A DNA stretch of 64,000 nt, taken from CAVQZA01 sp963718355 (GTDB taxonomy: Bacteria; Actinomycetota; Thermoleophilia; Gaiellales; Gaiellaceae). Shown here piece by piece: positions 1 through 9,021 of this stretch (its first letter is position 1; each line of letters starts with the position of its first letter). The stretch is taken from assembly GCA_963718355.1 (NCBI GenBank), contig CAVQZA010000009.1, positions 1 to 64,000 of the forward strand, written 5' to 3'. Position numbers and translations under genes: made by a program. The notes under the pieces were generated by a model. It worked only from the letters and a program-made list of their open reading frames with translations, had not been told where the DNA came from and searched no databases.

Positions 1-404
1 CGTGATCCCTTTGCTGGAGCCGGTTTGCGGGAGTGTGTCAAGCGTGTGTCAAGTAAAGCGGGGCACGCGCACACTATCCCCTCGTACTGCGAAACTGGCG
101 CGCAACTGGCGCGCACCCCCCACTTTTTCCGCGGTATTCAGTGAGTCCCGGCTAGCTGAACCGGCATTCGGACTCCGCGACTTCCAGCACACGCCGGCGT
201 CCGGGTTAACTGCCGCAACCTGCTGCCTCGTTCTCTCGAGAGAGCCGACATGACCGCTGGGCTCATCTAGACGATGTCCCCGCCGTCCAAGGTCACGCCT
301 TGGCCGAAGGCTCAGCGGCCGATTGCCGGGGTGTGGATCGGTGAATGCCCTGATGGCGCTTGGCGTCGGGGGCCTGACCATTGAGTCACGATGGAGTTCG
401 TGTC
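1..404. other. Left-edge region without a recognised gene
   Basis: No protein I recognise can be read here on either strand. A reading frame open from the window edge ends with a stop at about 148 and could be the tail of a truncated gene, but its translation suggests no family. The stretch holds short tandem repetitions: a GTGTGTCAAG unit appears twice near 33-52, and CTGGCGCGC is repeated near 95-114. The GTG of the sulfide:quinone oxidoreductase remnant follows at 405, so its promoter probably lies here. Confidence 0.4.
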
Positions 405-1865
405 GTGACGCGCGTGGTCGTTTTGGGTGGGGGGATCGCCGGCCACACCGCTGCGGCGTTCGCGCGCATGTGGCTTGGCCGTGGTGACATCCGTCACGGT
501 CGTCTCGCCGGAAGCCCGACTACAACTGGATTCCGTCCAACATCTGGGTTGGCGTCGGGTTGATGCGACCAGAGCAGGTCAGCCTTCCCGCTCGCCCCGA
601 TCTACGAGCGGAACGAGATCGAGTTCGTCCAGGCGTGGGCGCGTGAGATCCACCCGGAGGGCGACGCGCAAGACCCGACTCCCTACGTCGCGGTCGAGCC
701 GGCCCGATCCGCAGCGAACGGGACGCTCGAGAAGGTCCAGTACGACTTCCTGATCAACGCGACCGGCCCAAGCCTGCGCTTCGACAAGACCGTGGGCCTT
801 GGCCCGGACGGTCATAGCTTCTCCGTCTGCACCCCCGAGCATGCCGCGCAGACCGCGGCGGCGCTCGACGAGCAGGTCGAGCGGATGCGTCGCGGCGAGC
901 GCAAGCGCTTTCTGGTCGGCGTCGGTCATGGCACCTGCACGTGCGAGGGGGCGGCGCTCGAGTACGTGGTCAATCTCGAGTTCACGCTGCGTGCCGCAAG
1001 GTGCGTGACCGTGCCGAGATCGTCTGGATCACGAACGAGTACGAGCTCGGCGACTTCGGTATGGGCGGGATGCACATCCGCCGCGGCGGCTACATCACCC
1101 CGAGCAGCATCTTCGACGAGTCGCTCTTCGCCGAGCGCGGAATCGACTGGATCAGCCGCGCCCACGTGCAGAAGCTCGAGGCCGGACGGCGCCTACTACG
1201 AGACGCTCGACGGCGACCAGGGCGAGCAGGAGTTCGACTTCGCGATGCTGCTGCCGCCGTTCAGCGGCGTCGGCCTCCGCGCGTTCGACCGGGAGGGCGG
1301 CGAGATCACCGAGCGGCTATTCCAGCCCAACGAGTTCATGCGCGTCGACGCCGACTACACGGCGAAGCCCTACGAGCAGTGGTCGGCCCGCGACTGGCCC
1401 CGCACCTACCAGTCCCCCGAGTACCCGAACATCTTCGCGGCCGGGATCGCGTTCGCGCCGCCGCACGCTATCTCACGGCCGCTACACGAGCCCCGAGCGG
1501 CGCGGCGATCGCACCTGCGCCGCCGCGAACCGGGATGCCCTCGGCGATGATCGGCAAAGCGGTTGCGCGTAGCATCGTCGACATGAGCCGCGGCAGCGAG
1601 CGGCCCGACCAGGACGGCGTCGATGGCCGAGATGGGCGCGGCCTGCGTCGCCTCGGCCGGCGCGAACCCGTTCACCGGCACCGCCGCCTCGATGACCGTG
1701 TTTCCGATCGTGCCCGACTACGAGCGCTACCCCGAGTACGGGCGCGACCTCGACCGCACCTTCGGCGAGATCGGACTCGCCGGCCACTGGATCAAGATCC
1801 TGCTCCACCACATGTTCCTCTACAAAGCCCGGCTCCGGCCCGGCTGGAACCTGATCCCGGAGTGA
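405..1865 (+). pseudogene. Sulfide:quinone oxidoreductase-like flavoprotein, multiply frameshifted
   Basis: Joining the three forward frames gives one continuous pyridine-nucleotide-disulfide-type flavoprotein of about 480 residues. It begins VTRVVVLGGGIAGHTAA, the N-terminal FAD-binding glycine motif. The middle carries PDYNWIPSNIWVGVG and GHGTCTCEGAA, a Cys-x-Cys segment typical of type III-like sulfide:quinone reductases, and the C-terminus reads FLYKARLRPGWNLIPE. SQR oxidises sulfide to polysulfide or persulfide and passes electrons to membrane quinone. At least five frame changes interrupt it (about 475, 1005, 1185, 1500 and 1615), yet residues on both sides stay conserved. That fits recent decay or indel errors in the assembly rather than an old pseudogene. 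A small gene and thiol-stress genes lie downstream. Confidence 0.75.
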
Positions 1866-1869
1866 CCCG

Positions 1870-2019
1870 ATGACCGGCCCGGCCGATCCTAAGACCGCCT
1901 ATGTCACGAAGCCGACTGGCTGGACGCTCTTCCTGCGCACGTTTATCCCCTGGCAGCTGTGGCGCTTCGTCCGGATCAACCTGAAGATGATCGGGATGAT
2001 CCGGAGCAGCCACCACTAG
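1870..2019 (+). CDS. Small 49-residue basic protein downstream of SQR
   Basis: An ATG four bases after the SQR stop opens a 49-codon frame beginning MTGPADPKTAYVTKP and ending MIGMIRSSHH. The middle (TLFLRTFIPWQLWRFVRINL) is aromatic and basic and could lie at a membrane surface. Four-base spacing suggests one transcript with SQR. I do not recognise a named family. Its TAG stop is part of a CTAG tetranucleotide whose other strand is the stop of the convergent OsmC gene. Confidence 0.5.
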   Translation: MTGPADPKTAYVTKPTGWTLFLRTFIPWQLWRFVRINLKMIGMIRSSHH

Positions 2020-2483
2020 CCCGGCTTCAGCTCGATCACGGTCTCGACCGGAAGGTCGAGTGAAGCGGAGACGAGGCAGCCGTCCTCGGCCTTTCGTGCG
2101 AGGTCACGCATCCGCTCCTGATCGGCTGGGTCGCTTTCGACTTCGAGTCTCAGCACCAGTCGCGTGAACCCGAAGCGGCCGTCAATGCGCCTCCCCGCGA
2201 CGCCGTCGGCGTCGACCCGGAGGCTCGAGTAGGTGAGCCCGGCGCGTTCGGCCAGGCCGGTGAAGGTGACGGCGAGACACGAGGCCGCCGCGGCGACGAA
2301 GAAGTCCTCGGGACTCCAGGTCGTCGGATCGGTGCCGCGGAACTCGGGCGGCGGCATCAGGGCGATCGGCGCCTTGCCGGGCACCTTGGCGGCGACACGG
2401 CGGCCGCCGGTCCACTCGACAGAGAGCGGGAAGTGGAACTCCTTGATCCGGACCGTGCCAGTCGCGCCGGCCGCGGTGGCCAT
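2016..2483 (-). CDS. OsmC/Ohr-family peroxiredoxin-like protein
   Basis: The 155-residue protein has the OsmC fold pattern: an N-terminal strand region, then SPEDFFVAAAASCLAVTF, which carries the single catalytic-type Cys on the central helix, and a C-terminal half ending DLPVETVIELKPG. OsmC/Ohr proteins reduce organic hydroperoxides or handle persulfides in the cytosol. The second Cys of the usual pair is probably in KAEDGCLVSASL. The ATG overlaps the thioredoxin stop as TAATG, so the two are translationally coupled. It is intact, unlike its neighbours, and converges on the small gene after SQR. Confidence 0.85.
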   Translation of the reverse strand: MATAAGATGTVRIKEFHFPLSVEWTGGRRVAAKVPGKAPIALMPPPEFRGTDPTTWSPEDFFVAAAASCLAVTFTGLAERAGLTYSSLRVDADGVAGRRIDGRFGFTRLVLRLEVESDPADQERMRDLARKAEDGCLVSASLDLPVETVIELKPG

Positions 2484-2837
2484 TACAACACGCTCTCGGC
2501 CGGCTGGGGCGCGAAGCGCGCGGCCAGGTCGTCGAGGAACTGGCCGACCGCGGCGGGCGGCAGTGCGCCGACGAACTCCGATACGACCTCGCCGTTTCTG
2601 TATGCCTTCACGGCCGGGATCCCCTGGATCCGGTACTGCGCCGCGAGCTGCTGGTTGGTGTCGACGTCGAGCTTGGCGAGCTCGAACTGCGCCGCCGCGC
2701 GCCTCGGCCTCGTGCTCGAGCACCGGGCCGAGCATCCGGCAGGGCCCGCACCAGGCGGCCCAGAAGTCGACCACGACGGGCAGCTCGTGCGAGCGCTCGA
2801 TCACGTCGCGCTGGAAGGTCTCGGTTGTCACATCCAT
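2483..2837 (-). CDS. trxA: Thioredoxin, one frameshift
   Basis: The N-terminal part reads MDVTTETFQRDVIERS, then VVVDFWAAWCGPCRMLGPV, the canonical WCGPC dithiol site. After about codon 48 the frame changes near 2695 and continues as FELAKLDVDTNQQLAAQYRI, then QGIPAVKAYRNGEVV, containing the conserved cis-Pro. The restored length of about 117 residues fits a thioredoxin. An AAGGAGG ribosome site at 2848-2854 sets the ATG start. It lies between the DUF2892 gene and OsmC in one leftward operon. The shift falls in a GC-rich run and may be a sequencing indel. Confidence 0.8.
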
Positions 2838-2859
2838 CGGTTCTCGTTCCTCCTTGGGT

Positions 2860-3079
2860 TCAGTGGGGGAGCGGCTTGCGGCCGCTGGTGTTGAGGTGGA
2901 GCAGGGTGTAGAGCGGGCAGTAGCCGATCGCGCTCGTGGCGAGCATGATCGCGGCGATCGCGAACAGGACGATCCCGACGATCGAGCCTGCGCCGACGAG
3001 CGAACGCGGCGATGATCGCGAGCGGCGCGACGAGGAAGGCGCGCAGGCCGCGGTCGAGGTTGCTCATGTTCTTGGACAT
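2860..3079 (-). CDS. DUF2892 (YgaP-type) membrane protein, one frameshift
   Basis: The start MSKNMSNLDRGLRAFLVAPL followed by a hydrophobic helix, and after a frame change near 2998 a second helix (GSIVGIVLFAIAAIMLATS) and the ending YCPLYTLLHLNTSGRK, match DUF2892. That is the two-helix membrane module also fused to rhodanese in YgaP. These proteins accompany sulfur-transfer and persulfide genes, though their role is not settled. The restored length is about 72 residues. It is the first gene of the leftward operon DUF2892-trxA-osmC, divergent from the ArsR-type regulator. Confidence 0.7.
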
Positions 3080-3084
3080 CTCGT

Positions 3085-3160
3085 TCTCCTTCTGGTTGCG
3101 GTGTAGATCAACTGCTACTATACAACTGTACAACGGTTTAGTCTATTCCGAAGGAGAGAC
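3085..3160. promoter_or_regulatory. Divergent promoter/operator between DUF2892 and arsR genes
   Basis: This short AT-richer gap separates the divergent genes. It holds a repeated TACAAC/TGTACAAC word (near 3121-3134), with GTTGTACAGTTG on the other strand. Such sequence is a plausible site for the adjacent ArsR regulator. An AAGGAGAG ribosome site at 3151-3158 precedes the regulator. The binding assignment is inference. Confidence 0.4.
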
Positions 3161-3163
3161 GGC

Positions 3164-3503
3164 TTGACCCTGCCCCACCCCTTCCCGACGACCTCGTCGA
3201 GCTGATCGCGCGCCGCTTCCGCGTGCTCGGCGAGCCGATGCGGATCAGGCTGCTCGACCGCCTCCGCGACGGCGAGGCGACGGTGAACGAGCTGACCGAG
3301 GCGCTCGGCGCCTCGCAGCAGAACGTCTCCAAGCACCTCGCCGTGCTCGCCGACGTCGGCATCCTCGGCCGCCGCAAGGACGGGAACCGCGTCTACTACC
3401 GGATCGTCGACGAGGGCGTGTTCGCGCTCTGCGAGCAGGTCTGCGGCTCGGTGCAGCGGCAGCTCGCGCGCTCAACGAGCTGGTCGGCGCGGTCGGGCCG
3501 TGA
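3164..3503 (+). CDS. ArsR-family winged-helix regulator, frameshifted
   Basis: The winged-helix core reads FRVLGEPMRIRLLDRLRDGE, then ALGASQQNVSKHLAVLADVG, and ends YYRIVDEGVFALCEQVCG. The C-terminal Cys-x3-Cys pair could sense thiol or persulfide stress, as in BigR/SqrR-like regulators. A TTG at 3164 behind AAGGAGAG is the best start if one C is missing from the CCCCTTCCC run near 3178. Without that repair only the GTG at 3223 is in frame and the first helix is lost. A second shift near 3470 restores the ending LNELVGAVGP. It is divergent from DUF2892-trxA-osmC, which it probably represses. Confidence 0.7.
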
Positions 3504-5675
3504 CGCGTCGCGGCGACGCTCCGCGCCGCGGCGCCGTCGCCCTCGAGCATCCCGAGGCGGTCGGCCCGCTCGGCCGGCTCGGCCGCTGGACGGCCGATCA
3601 CGTCCGCGCCGTCGCGATCGCCTGGGTCGGTCGTCGCGGTCGCGCTCGGCGTCTTCGCGCCGAAGGTCGAGACCGCGCTCTCCGGCGCGGGCTGGCAGGC
3701 GAACGGCTCCGAGTCGGTGCAGGCGCGGCAGCTGATCCAGGCGAACTTCGCCGGGCTCTCCAGCTCGGCGCTGATGGTCGTCGTCCACTCGCGCGGCGCA
3801 GACGACGGCCGATCCCGCGCTTCCGGCAGACGGTCGCCCGCGTCGAGCAGGTGCTCGCGCACGAACGCGCACGTCGCCTCGGTCGCAGGCGCCGCAGGCC
3901 GGCTCGAGCGATCTCCGCCGACGGCCACACCGCGATCGTGATGGCCGGCGCGAAGGGCGACCCGACCGCGATGGTCGCCGCCGCCGACACGCTGAAGTCG
4001 AAGCTGAAGGCCGCCGGCGCCGCCGGCGTGACCGTCTCGCTGACCGGCGCCTCCGGGATGTGGAGCGACTTCAACACCGCGAACCGCAACGCGATGATGA
4101 AGTCGGAGCTCTTCTCCTGGCCGGTGACGCTCGCGATCCTCGTGCTCGCGTTCGGCTCGCTCGTCGCCGCGGGGCTGCCGCTGCTGCTGACGATCCTCGG
4201 CCTGGTCGCCTCCGCCGGCCTGCTCGCGCTGCTGACGCACGGCTTCGAGATCTCGATCTGGGCGATGAACTTCGCGCTCATGTTCGCGCTCGCGCTCGGG
4301 ATCGACTACGCGCTCTTCGTCGTCCACCGCTTCCGCGGCGCGTTCTTCGGCTCGCAGCTCGACGCCGCGCGACGCGGTCGCGGTGACGATGGACACCGCC
4401 GGCAAGGCCGTCCTCTTCTCCGGGGTGACGGTGCTGATCTCGCTCTCGGCGGTGATGCTCGTCCCGAGCCCGGCGTTCCGCTCGATGGCGCTCGGGATCA
4501 TGCTCAGCGTCGTCTTCGTGCTCGCGGCGACGCTGACGCTGCTGCCGGCCGTGCTCGCGAAGCTCGGCCCGAGGGTCGACGCGCTGCCCGCTGCGCTGGG
4601 TGCACTCCGGCGAGCACCGCTCGGCGCGCTTCGCGCGCTGGGGCGAGCGGCTCTGGCGCCACCCGCACGTCTACGGGCCTGCGGCGACGCTCGTCCTCGT
4701 CCTGCTCGCGCTGCCGGTCTTCGGGCTGAAGACCGGGATGCCGTCGATCAAGGTCGTGCCCGACACAGCGACAGCTCGCGGGTCGGCTACACGCAGGTGC
4801 AGCAGGCGTTCGGCGCCGGCGCGCCCGGCGCGCTCCAGATCGTCGCGCCCGCGCGCGAGGCGCCGCGGCGGTCGTGCCGCTCGCGCGCCGCGACCCCGGC
4901 ATCGCCCGCGTCTCGCCGCCGCAGCCGGGCGGCGACGGGCTCGCCCTGATCCAGGCGATCCCGAACGCCGACCCGTCGAGCCCCGCCGTCGGCCGCACGA
5001 TCGACCGGCTCCGCTCGGCCCTGCCGGCGCAGGCGCTCGTCGGCGGCGCCGCGGCCGAGAACCACGACCTCGAGCAGGCGCTCGCCGCGAAGACGCCGCT
5101 CGTGATCGGCGTCGTGCTCGCGCTCGGCTTCCTGCTCCTGCTCGTCGCGCTGCAGGCGCCGCTGATCGCCGCGCTCGGCGTCGCTCACCAACCTGCTCGC
5201 GATCGGCGCCGCCTTCGGCGTCGCCCGGCTGATCTTCCAGGACGGCCACGGCGCGGGCCTGCTCGGCTTCGAGTCGCAGGGCTTCCTCGACGCCTGGGGG
5301 CCCGGTCTTCTTCTTCGCGATGATCTTCGCGATCTCGATGGACTACACCGTGTTCCTGCTCTCGTCCGCCAAGGAGCACTACGACCGGTCCGGCGACCCG
5401 CGCGAGGCGTCGATCGGCGGCCTCGCCCACTCCGGCCGCGTGATCTTCGCCGCCGCCGCCGTGATGGTCGCCGTCTTCTTCACCTTCGCCCTCTCCGGGC
5501 CGCTCCCGCCCGAAGGAGATGGGCGTCATCCTCGGCATCGCCGTCCTGCTCGACGCGATGCTCGTCCGGCTCGTCCTGATCCCGACGCTGCTGCGCGTCT
5601 TCGGCCACTGCGGCCTGGGCGCTGCCCCGCTGGCTCGACCGCATCCTCCCCGACGTCAGGTTCGGACACTCCTGA
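3500..5675 (+). pseudogene. MMPL-family (RND-like) membrane transporter, multiply frameshifted
   Basis: Joined frames give a transporter of about 720 residues with two MMPL halves. Each has a large extracytoplasmic loop followed by a bundle of helices. Diagnostic pieces are LFSWPVTLAILVLAFGSLVA, MFALALGIDYALFVVHRFR and, in the second half, MIFAISMDYTVFLLSSAKEH. The two GIDY/SMDY motifs hold the proton-relay Asp of this family. About eight frame changes occur (near 3628, 3795, 4375, 4765, 4860, 5185, 5300 and 5510). It starts in the overlap GTGA with the arsR stop and ends overlapping the glutaredoxin ATG, so it was built as an operon member. Export substrate unknown. Confidence 0.75.
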
Positions 5676-6005
5676 TGCTCGAGCTCTGGCAGACCGAGTG
5701 GTGCCCCGCCTCGCAACGCGTACGCGAGCGGCTGACCGAACTCGGCATCGACTACCTCACCCGCCAGGTGCCCGTCGACAAGGAGCAGCGAACCGCGCTC
5801 CTCGCCGCGACCGGCTCCGACACGATCCCCGCCCTCGTGCTCGAGGACGGCACCGCGCTCGATCGGCGAGGACGCGATCCGACGCTACCTCGACGCGCAC
5901 GTCGCCGAGCCGCCCGGCGCCGAGGCACACCGACTGAAGGCGGCCAAAGCGCGCCGCCGCTACCTGGAGGAGGAATGCGAATGCTTGCAACCGGCTACAC
6001 ACTGA
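5675..6005 (+). CDS. Glutaredoxin-like protein, one frameshift
   Basis: The protein starts MLELWQTEWCPASQRVRERL, a thioredoxin-fold strand with a Cys-Pro-Ala-Ser site, so it is monothiol-like. It continues through SDTIPALVLEDGTAL, where the conserved TIP cis-proline sits. Near 5863 the frame changes and resumes as IGEDAIRRYLDAHV and KAKARRRYLEEE-like basic/acidic tail sequence to a stop at 6003-6005. It would act in thiol-disulfide or glutathione-like exchange. The ATG overlaps the MMPL stop (TGATG) and its end overlaps the DUF302 gene. Confidence 0.65.
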
Positions 6006-6383
6006 GCGCCACGACCGAGCTCGCGATTCGCCGAGGCGGTCGAGCGCGTCCGCGACGAGCTCAAAGCAGAAGGCTTCGGCGTCCTCTGCGAGATCGACGT
6101 CCAGGCGACCCTGAAGGAGAAGCTCGGCGTCGACGGCGAGCCCTACGTGATCCTCGGCGCCTGCAACCCGCCGCTCGCCCACCAGGCGCTCGAGGCCGAG
6201 CCCGACCTCGGCACCCTGCTGCCCTGCAACGTCGTCGTCTACCGAACGCGACGGCGAGACGCACGTCTCCGCGATCGACGCCGAGCGAATGCTCTCGATC
6301 GTCGGCAACGACGAGCTCGCGCCGGTCGCGGCCGAAGTGCGCGCGCGGCTGGCCGCAGTCGTCGAGCTCGTCGTCTCGCAGTA
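5975..6383 (+). CDS. DUF302-family protein, two frameshifts
   Basis: The restored protein of about 135 residues has the DUF302 pattern: ERVRDELKAEGFGVLCEIDV, then the conserved central piece GVDGEPYVILGACNPPLAHQ, then LEAEPDLGTLLPCNVVVY and a helix at the end. DUF302 proteins are found near sulfide- and thiol-handling genes; their biochemistry is unclear. A GGAGGAGG ribosome site directly precedes the ATG, inside the glutaredoxin 3' end. Frame changes near 6025 and 6241 break it, as elsewhere in this segment. Confidence 0.7.
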
Positions 6384-6387
6384 GCTC

Positions 6388-7115
6388 GTGGGCGCAGTCG
6401 TAGCGCTCGTCGCTCTGATCGCATTCGGACGGCTCATGGCATCCGAACGGTGGCCGCGACTCGACCCCATGCGTGAACGCTGGCAGCGGTTCGAGCCCCG
6501 CGCGAGGGTCTACGTCCGCTCCGCGCCAGGCACCTACGTCTACCTCGTCGTCCTGTTGGTCACGACCTGGGTGCTGCAGACATCGAGCGCGACCGTCGCG
6601 AGACAGCTCCTGCTCGAGCGCAGCACCAATCTCCACCAACTCGCCCACGACCCAGTGCGCGTGCTCTTCGCCAGCGCGTTCTGGGTCTCGGCGCCTGGGA
6701 GCTCCTCGCCTGGCTCGGGCTCTTCACGCTCGTCGTCGCCCCCGTCGAGCACTGGATCGGGACGGCCCGCACCGCAACTGCGTTCTTTGCCGGCCACCTG
6801 GGCGCCACACTCCTCACCGCGGCCGGCCTGCGTGAGGTGATCGGCGCCGGCCTCGTCTCCCCGTCCCTGAGCAACGCCGCCGACGTCGGTGCGAGCTACG
6901 GGTTCCTCTCGATCGCCGCGCTGCTGACCTACCGGCTCGGGCCGGGGCGCCGCGGCGTATACGCGGGGCTGCTCGTCGCGATCGTCGGGGGAGCTCTCGC
7001 GCTTGACCCCAGCGTCACCAGCGTCGGCCACCTGCTCGCGCTCGCGATCGGCTTCGCCTGCTATCCCCTCGTGCTGCCACCTCGGACCTACCGCCCTCTT
7101 GCACCGACAGGCTGA
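6388..7115 (+). CDS. Rhomboid-like membrane protein, one frameshift
   Basis: Around six hydrophobic helices can be read. The first (YLVVLLVTTWVLQ) and the following NLHQLAHDPVRVLFASAFW resemble the actinobacterial rhomboid-like family. After a frame change near 6695 come AWELLAWLGLFTLVVAPVEH, FFAGHLGATLLTAAG, DVGASYGFLSIAALL and SVGHLLALAIGF. The GASYG serine and the GHLLAL histidine sit where the rhomboid Ser-His dyad would be, so intramembrane protease activity is possible but unproven. It begins at GTG 6388, five bases after the DUF302 stop. Confidence 0.6.
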
Positions 7116-7219
7116 CCAAGATGAAGCGTTTACCGAGGTTTTGCGTGAAGTTGGTCGCTGTCGAACAGGCTCCGACGAAAATCAGCCGCATCCACAATCC
7201 TGTGAAGCGAAAGGAAACG

Positions 7220-7705
7220 ATGAAACTCGACCTTAGACGGGCAGTCGCCGTCGGCGCCGTTACGCTCACCTTCGGTGTTCTCGCACCCGCCGCGGCGCTT
7301 GCCGACAGCGGAGTCCCGGCGAACGTTCAGGCCGACATCACGAAAACGCAAACCGACGTGCAGACGTTGCACGACACGATCGTCGCCGATGCGAGCAAGA
7401 TCGACAGCGACGTCCAGTCGCTGACGAGCTCGACCGACAAGGCAGCCGTTCGCGCGACGCTGAAGGCCGACTGGCAGAAGCTCCGGGCCGACCGCAAGAG
7501 CGAGAACGCGACGATCCAGGCTGACTTGCAGGTGCTTCGCACCGACTGGAAGGCGGCCCACGCCGCGAAGCAGGGGATCGGCCAGATCAAGCCACTGGTT
7601 AAGGCGATGCACACTGCGAACCAGGCGCTTCGCACGGATCTCCGCCAGGCGGTGCAGTCCGCCCGCCAGGCGACCCAGGCGCTCCGCCAGAGCCTGAAGG
7701 GCTAG
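7220..7705 (+). CDS. Secreted coiled-coil protein
   Basis: The ATG at 7220 follows AAAGGAAA and opens a 161-residue protein. Residues 1-28 form a Sec signal peptide (MKLDLRRAVAVGAVTLTFG, ending AAALADS). The rest is an almost unbroken amphipathic helix rich in Ala, Gln, Asp and Lys, with repeated TDVQTLH / KADWQKLRADRK-type heptads, so it should be a long extracytoplasmic coiled coil. No catalytic motif or Cys is seen. I do not recognise a named family. A strong hairpin terminator follows, so it is likely the last or only gene of its transcript. The reading frame is intact, unlike the genes to its left. Confidence 0.75.
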   Translation: MKLDLRRAVAVGAVTLTFGVLAPAAALADSGVPANVQADITKTQTDVQTLHDTIVADASKIDSDVQSLTSSTDKAAVRATLKADWQKLRADRKSENATIQADLQVLRTDWKAAHAAKQGIGQIKPLVKAMHTANQALRTDLRQAVQSARQATQALRQSLKG

Positions 7706-7726
7706 GCCCGAGAAGCTGACGTCCCC

Positions 7727-7763
7727 GTCGAGCCGCCCGGGCATAGCGGTCGGGCGGCTCGAC
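7727..7763. terminator. Hairpin terminator after the coiled-coil gene
   Basis: GTCGAGCCGCCCG at 7727-7739 pairs perfectly with CGGGCGGCTCGAC at 7751-7763 around an 11-base loop. There is no U-tract, as is common in high-GC actinobacteria. It lies 22 bases beyond the stop. Confidence 0.7.
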
Positions 7764-7817
7764 GCAGGGCCAGGAACCACTGCCCCGCATGCTGTCGACG
7801 TAGGCTAGAACTCGGCC

Positions 7818-8642
7818 GTGGCGGAGTACAGCGCGACGACTGCGGTTCTGCTCGTCGCTCTCGGCTTTGGCGTCGGCGCGTTCGGGACCCTCGTCGGGGC
7901 CGGCGGAGGGTTCATCCTCACGCCGATCCTGCTCATTCTCTACCCACACGAGTCTGCGCAGACGATCACCGCGATCAGCATCGCCGTCGTCTTCTTCAAC
8001 GCGGCGTCGGGCTCGATCGCCTATGCGCGCCAGCGGCGCATCGATTACCGCAGCGGGCTTATCTTTGCTGCCGCGACCCTGCCAGGAGCGGTGGCCGGAG
8101 CACTCGCGGTCGGCCACGTCCCGCGGAGCGCATTCGACGGAATCATGGCGTGCCTCTTACTCGCGACGGCGGCTTGGCTTCTTGCGAGCAGCTGGCACGA
8201 GATCCCGAGACCACGCCTGCACGGCACTCTGCGCACGCTGGTCGACGCGAAGGGCATCCGGTTCGACTACCGGGTGCCACTCGTGAAGGGCGCGCTGCTC
8301 AGCGTCATCGTGGGCTTCGCCTCGAGCTTTCTCGGATTGGGCGGCGGGATCATCCACGTGCCCGTACTCGTCGAGGTGCTCGGATTTCCGGTGCACGTCG
8401 CAACGGCAACGTCGCACTTCGTGCTCGTGTTCACCAGCGGCGCCGGCACGGCCACGCACGCCGTGCAGGGCAGCTACCAGGTGGGAAACGGCTTTCGCAG
8501 GACTCTGGTTCTCTCGGCCGGCGTCGTCGGCGGGGCACAGTTCGGAGCCAGAGTCTCGCTGCGCCTCAGCGGCCCGATGATCCAGCGCGTTCTGGCCTTC
8601 GCGCTGATCGCGCTGGCTGTGCGACTAGTAGTCACGCTATGA
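7818..8642 (+). CDS. TauE/SafE (TSUP) family anion exporter
   Basis: The 274-residue protein shows the two-fold TSUP architecture. The N-terminal half has FGTLVGAGGGFILTPILL and the C-terminal half VGFASSFLGLGGGIIHVPVL, the paired GxGGG repeats of the family. About eight hydrophobic helices are visible. TSUP proteins move sulfite, thiosulfate, sulfoacetate or similar anions across the membrane. With SQR nearby a sulfur oxyanion is a reasonable guess, but the substrate is not readable. The start is GTG at 7818. A short hairpin with a T-run follows the stop. Confidence 0.85.
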   Translation: MAEYSATTAVLLVALGFGVGAFGTLVGAGGGFILTPILLILYPHESAQTITAISIAVVFFNAASGSIAYARQRRIDYRSGLIFAAATLPGAVAGALAVGHVPRSAFDGIMACLLLATAAWLLASSWHEIPRPRLHGTLRTLVDAKGIRFDYRVPLVKGALLSVIVGFASSFLGLGGGIIHVPVLVEVLGFPVHVATATSHFVLVFTSGAGTATHAVQGSYQVGNGFRRTLVLSAGVVGGAQFGARVSLRLSGPMIQRVLAFALIALAVRLVVTL

Positions 8643-8645
8643 CTT

Positions 8646-8672
8646 TGCCTGTCTTGGCTAGGCACAGTTTTT
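8646..8672 (+). terminator. Rho-independent-like terminator
   Basis: TGCCT at 8646-8650 pairs with AGGCA at 8660-8664 and is followed by CAGTTTTTG. It lies a few bases after the TSUP stop. The stem is only five pairs, so efficiency is uncertain. Confidence 0.5.
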
Positions 8673-9021
8673 GTTGAGCGTAGTGACGGCGACCTCGGGT
8701 CTGCCTAACGATGCTCGCGTCGGGACCTCGAAGTGGCCCGCGAGCCAAGAGCATGGCCACCTGCCAAGACCGGCACTGCAAAGAGTTCGAGAGCATCTGG
8801 GCATCGACTGCCGACGCATGGTTCCCTCCTACGCTCCCGCGACCAGCCACGTCGCAGGCCCGACTACGGCCGGAAAGAACGAGCAGGAGGGCCGTCGCGC
8901 GCAACCCTCTTGCCCGCGGCGGGACAGCGTCGTTTCGTTCCTACGAGCGCCTCGCGCCACAAACTACTGTCGCTGTAGCCTCTCGGCGACGTTCGCCTTG
9001 CACTCGAGCTAAGGAGACCTC
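8673..9021. other. Intergenic region, no recognised gene
   Basis: Between the TSUP terminator and the GFA gene I see no frame on either strand with recognisable protein features. Codon use does not look like that of the neighbours. It ends with the AAGGAG ribosome site at 9011-9016 for the following gene. Confidence 0.5.

Noticed and set aside
2016..2837. A thioredoxin-OsmC fusion protein
   Set aside because: The open frame through both is an accident of the thioredoxin frameshift. The restored thioredoxin ends with its own stop at 2,483-2,485.
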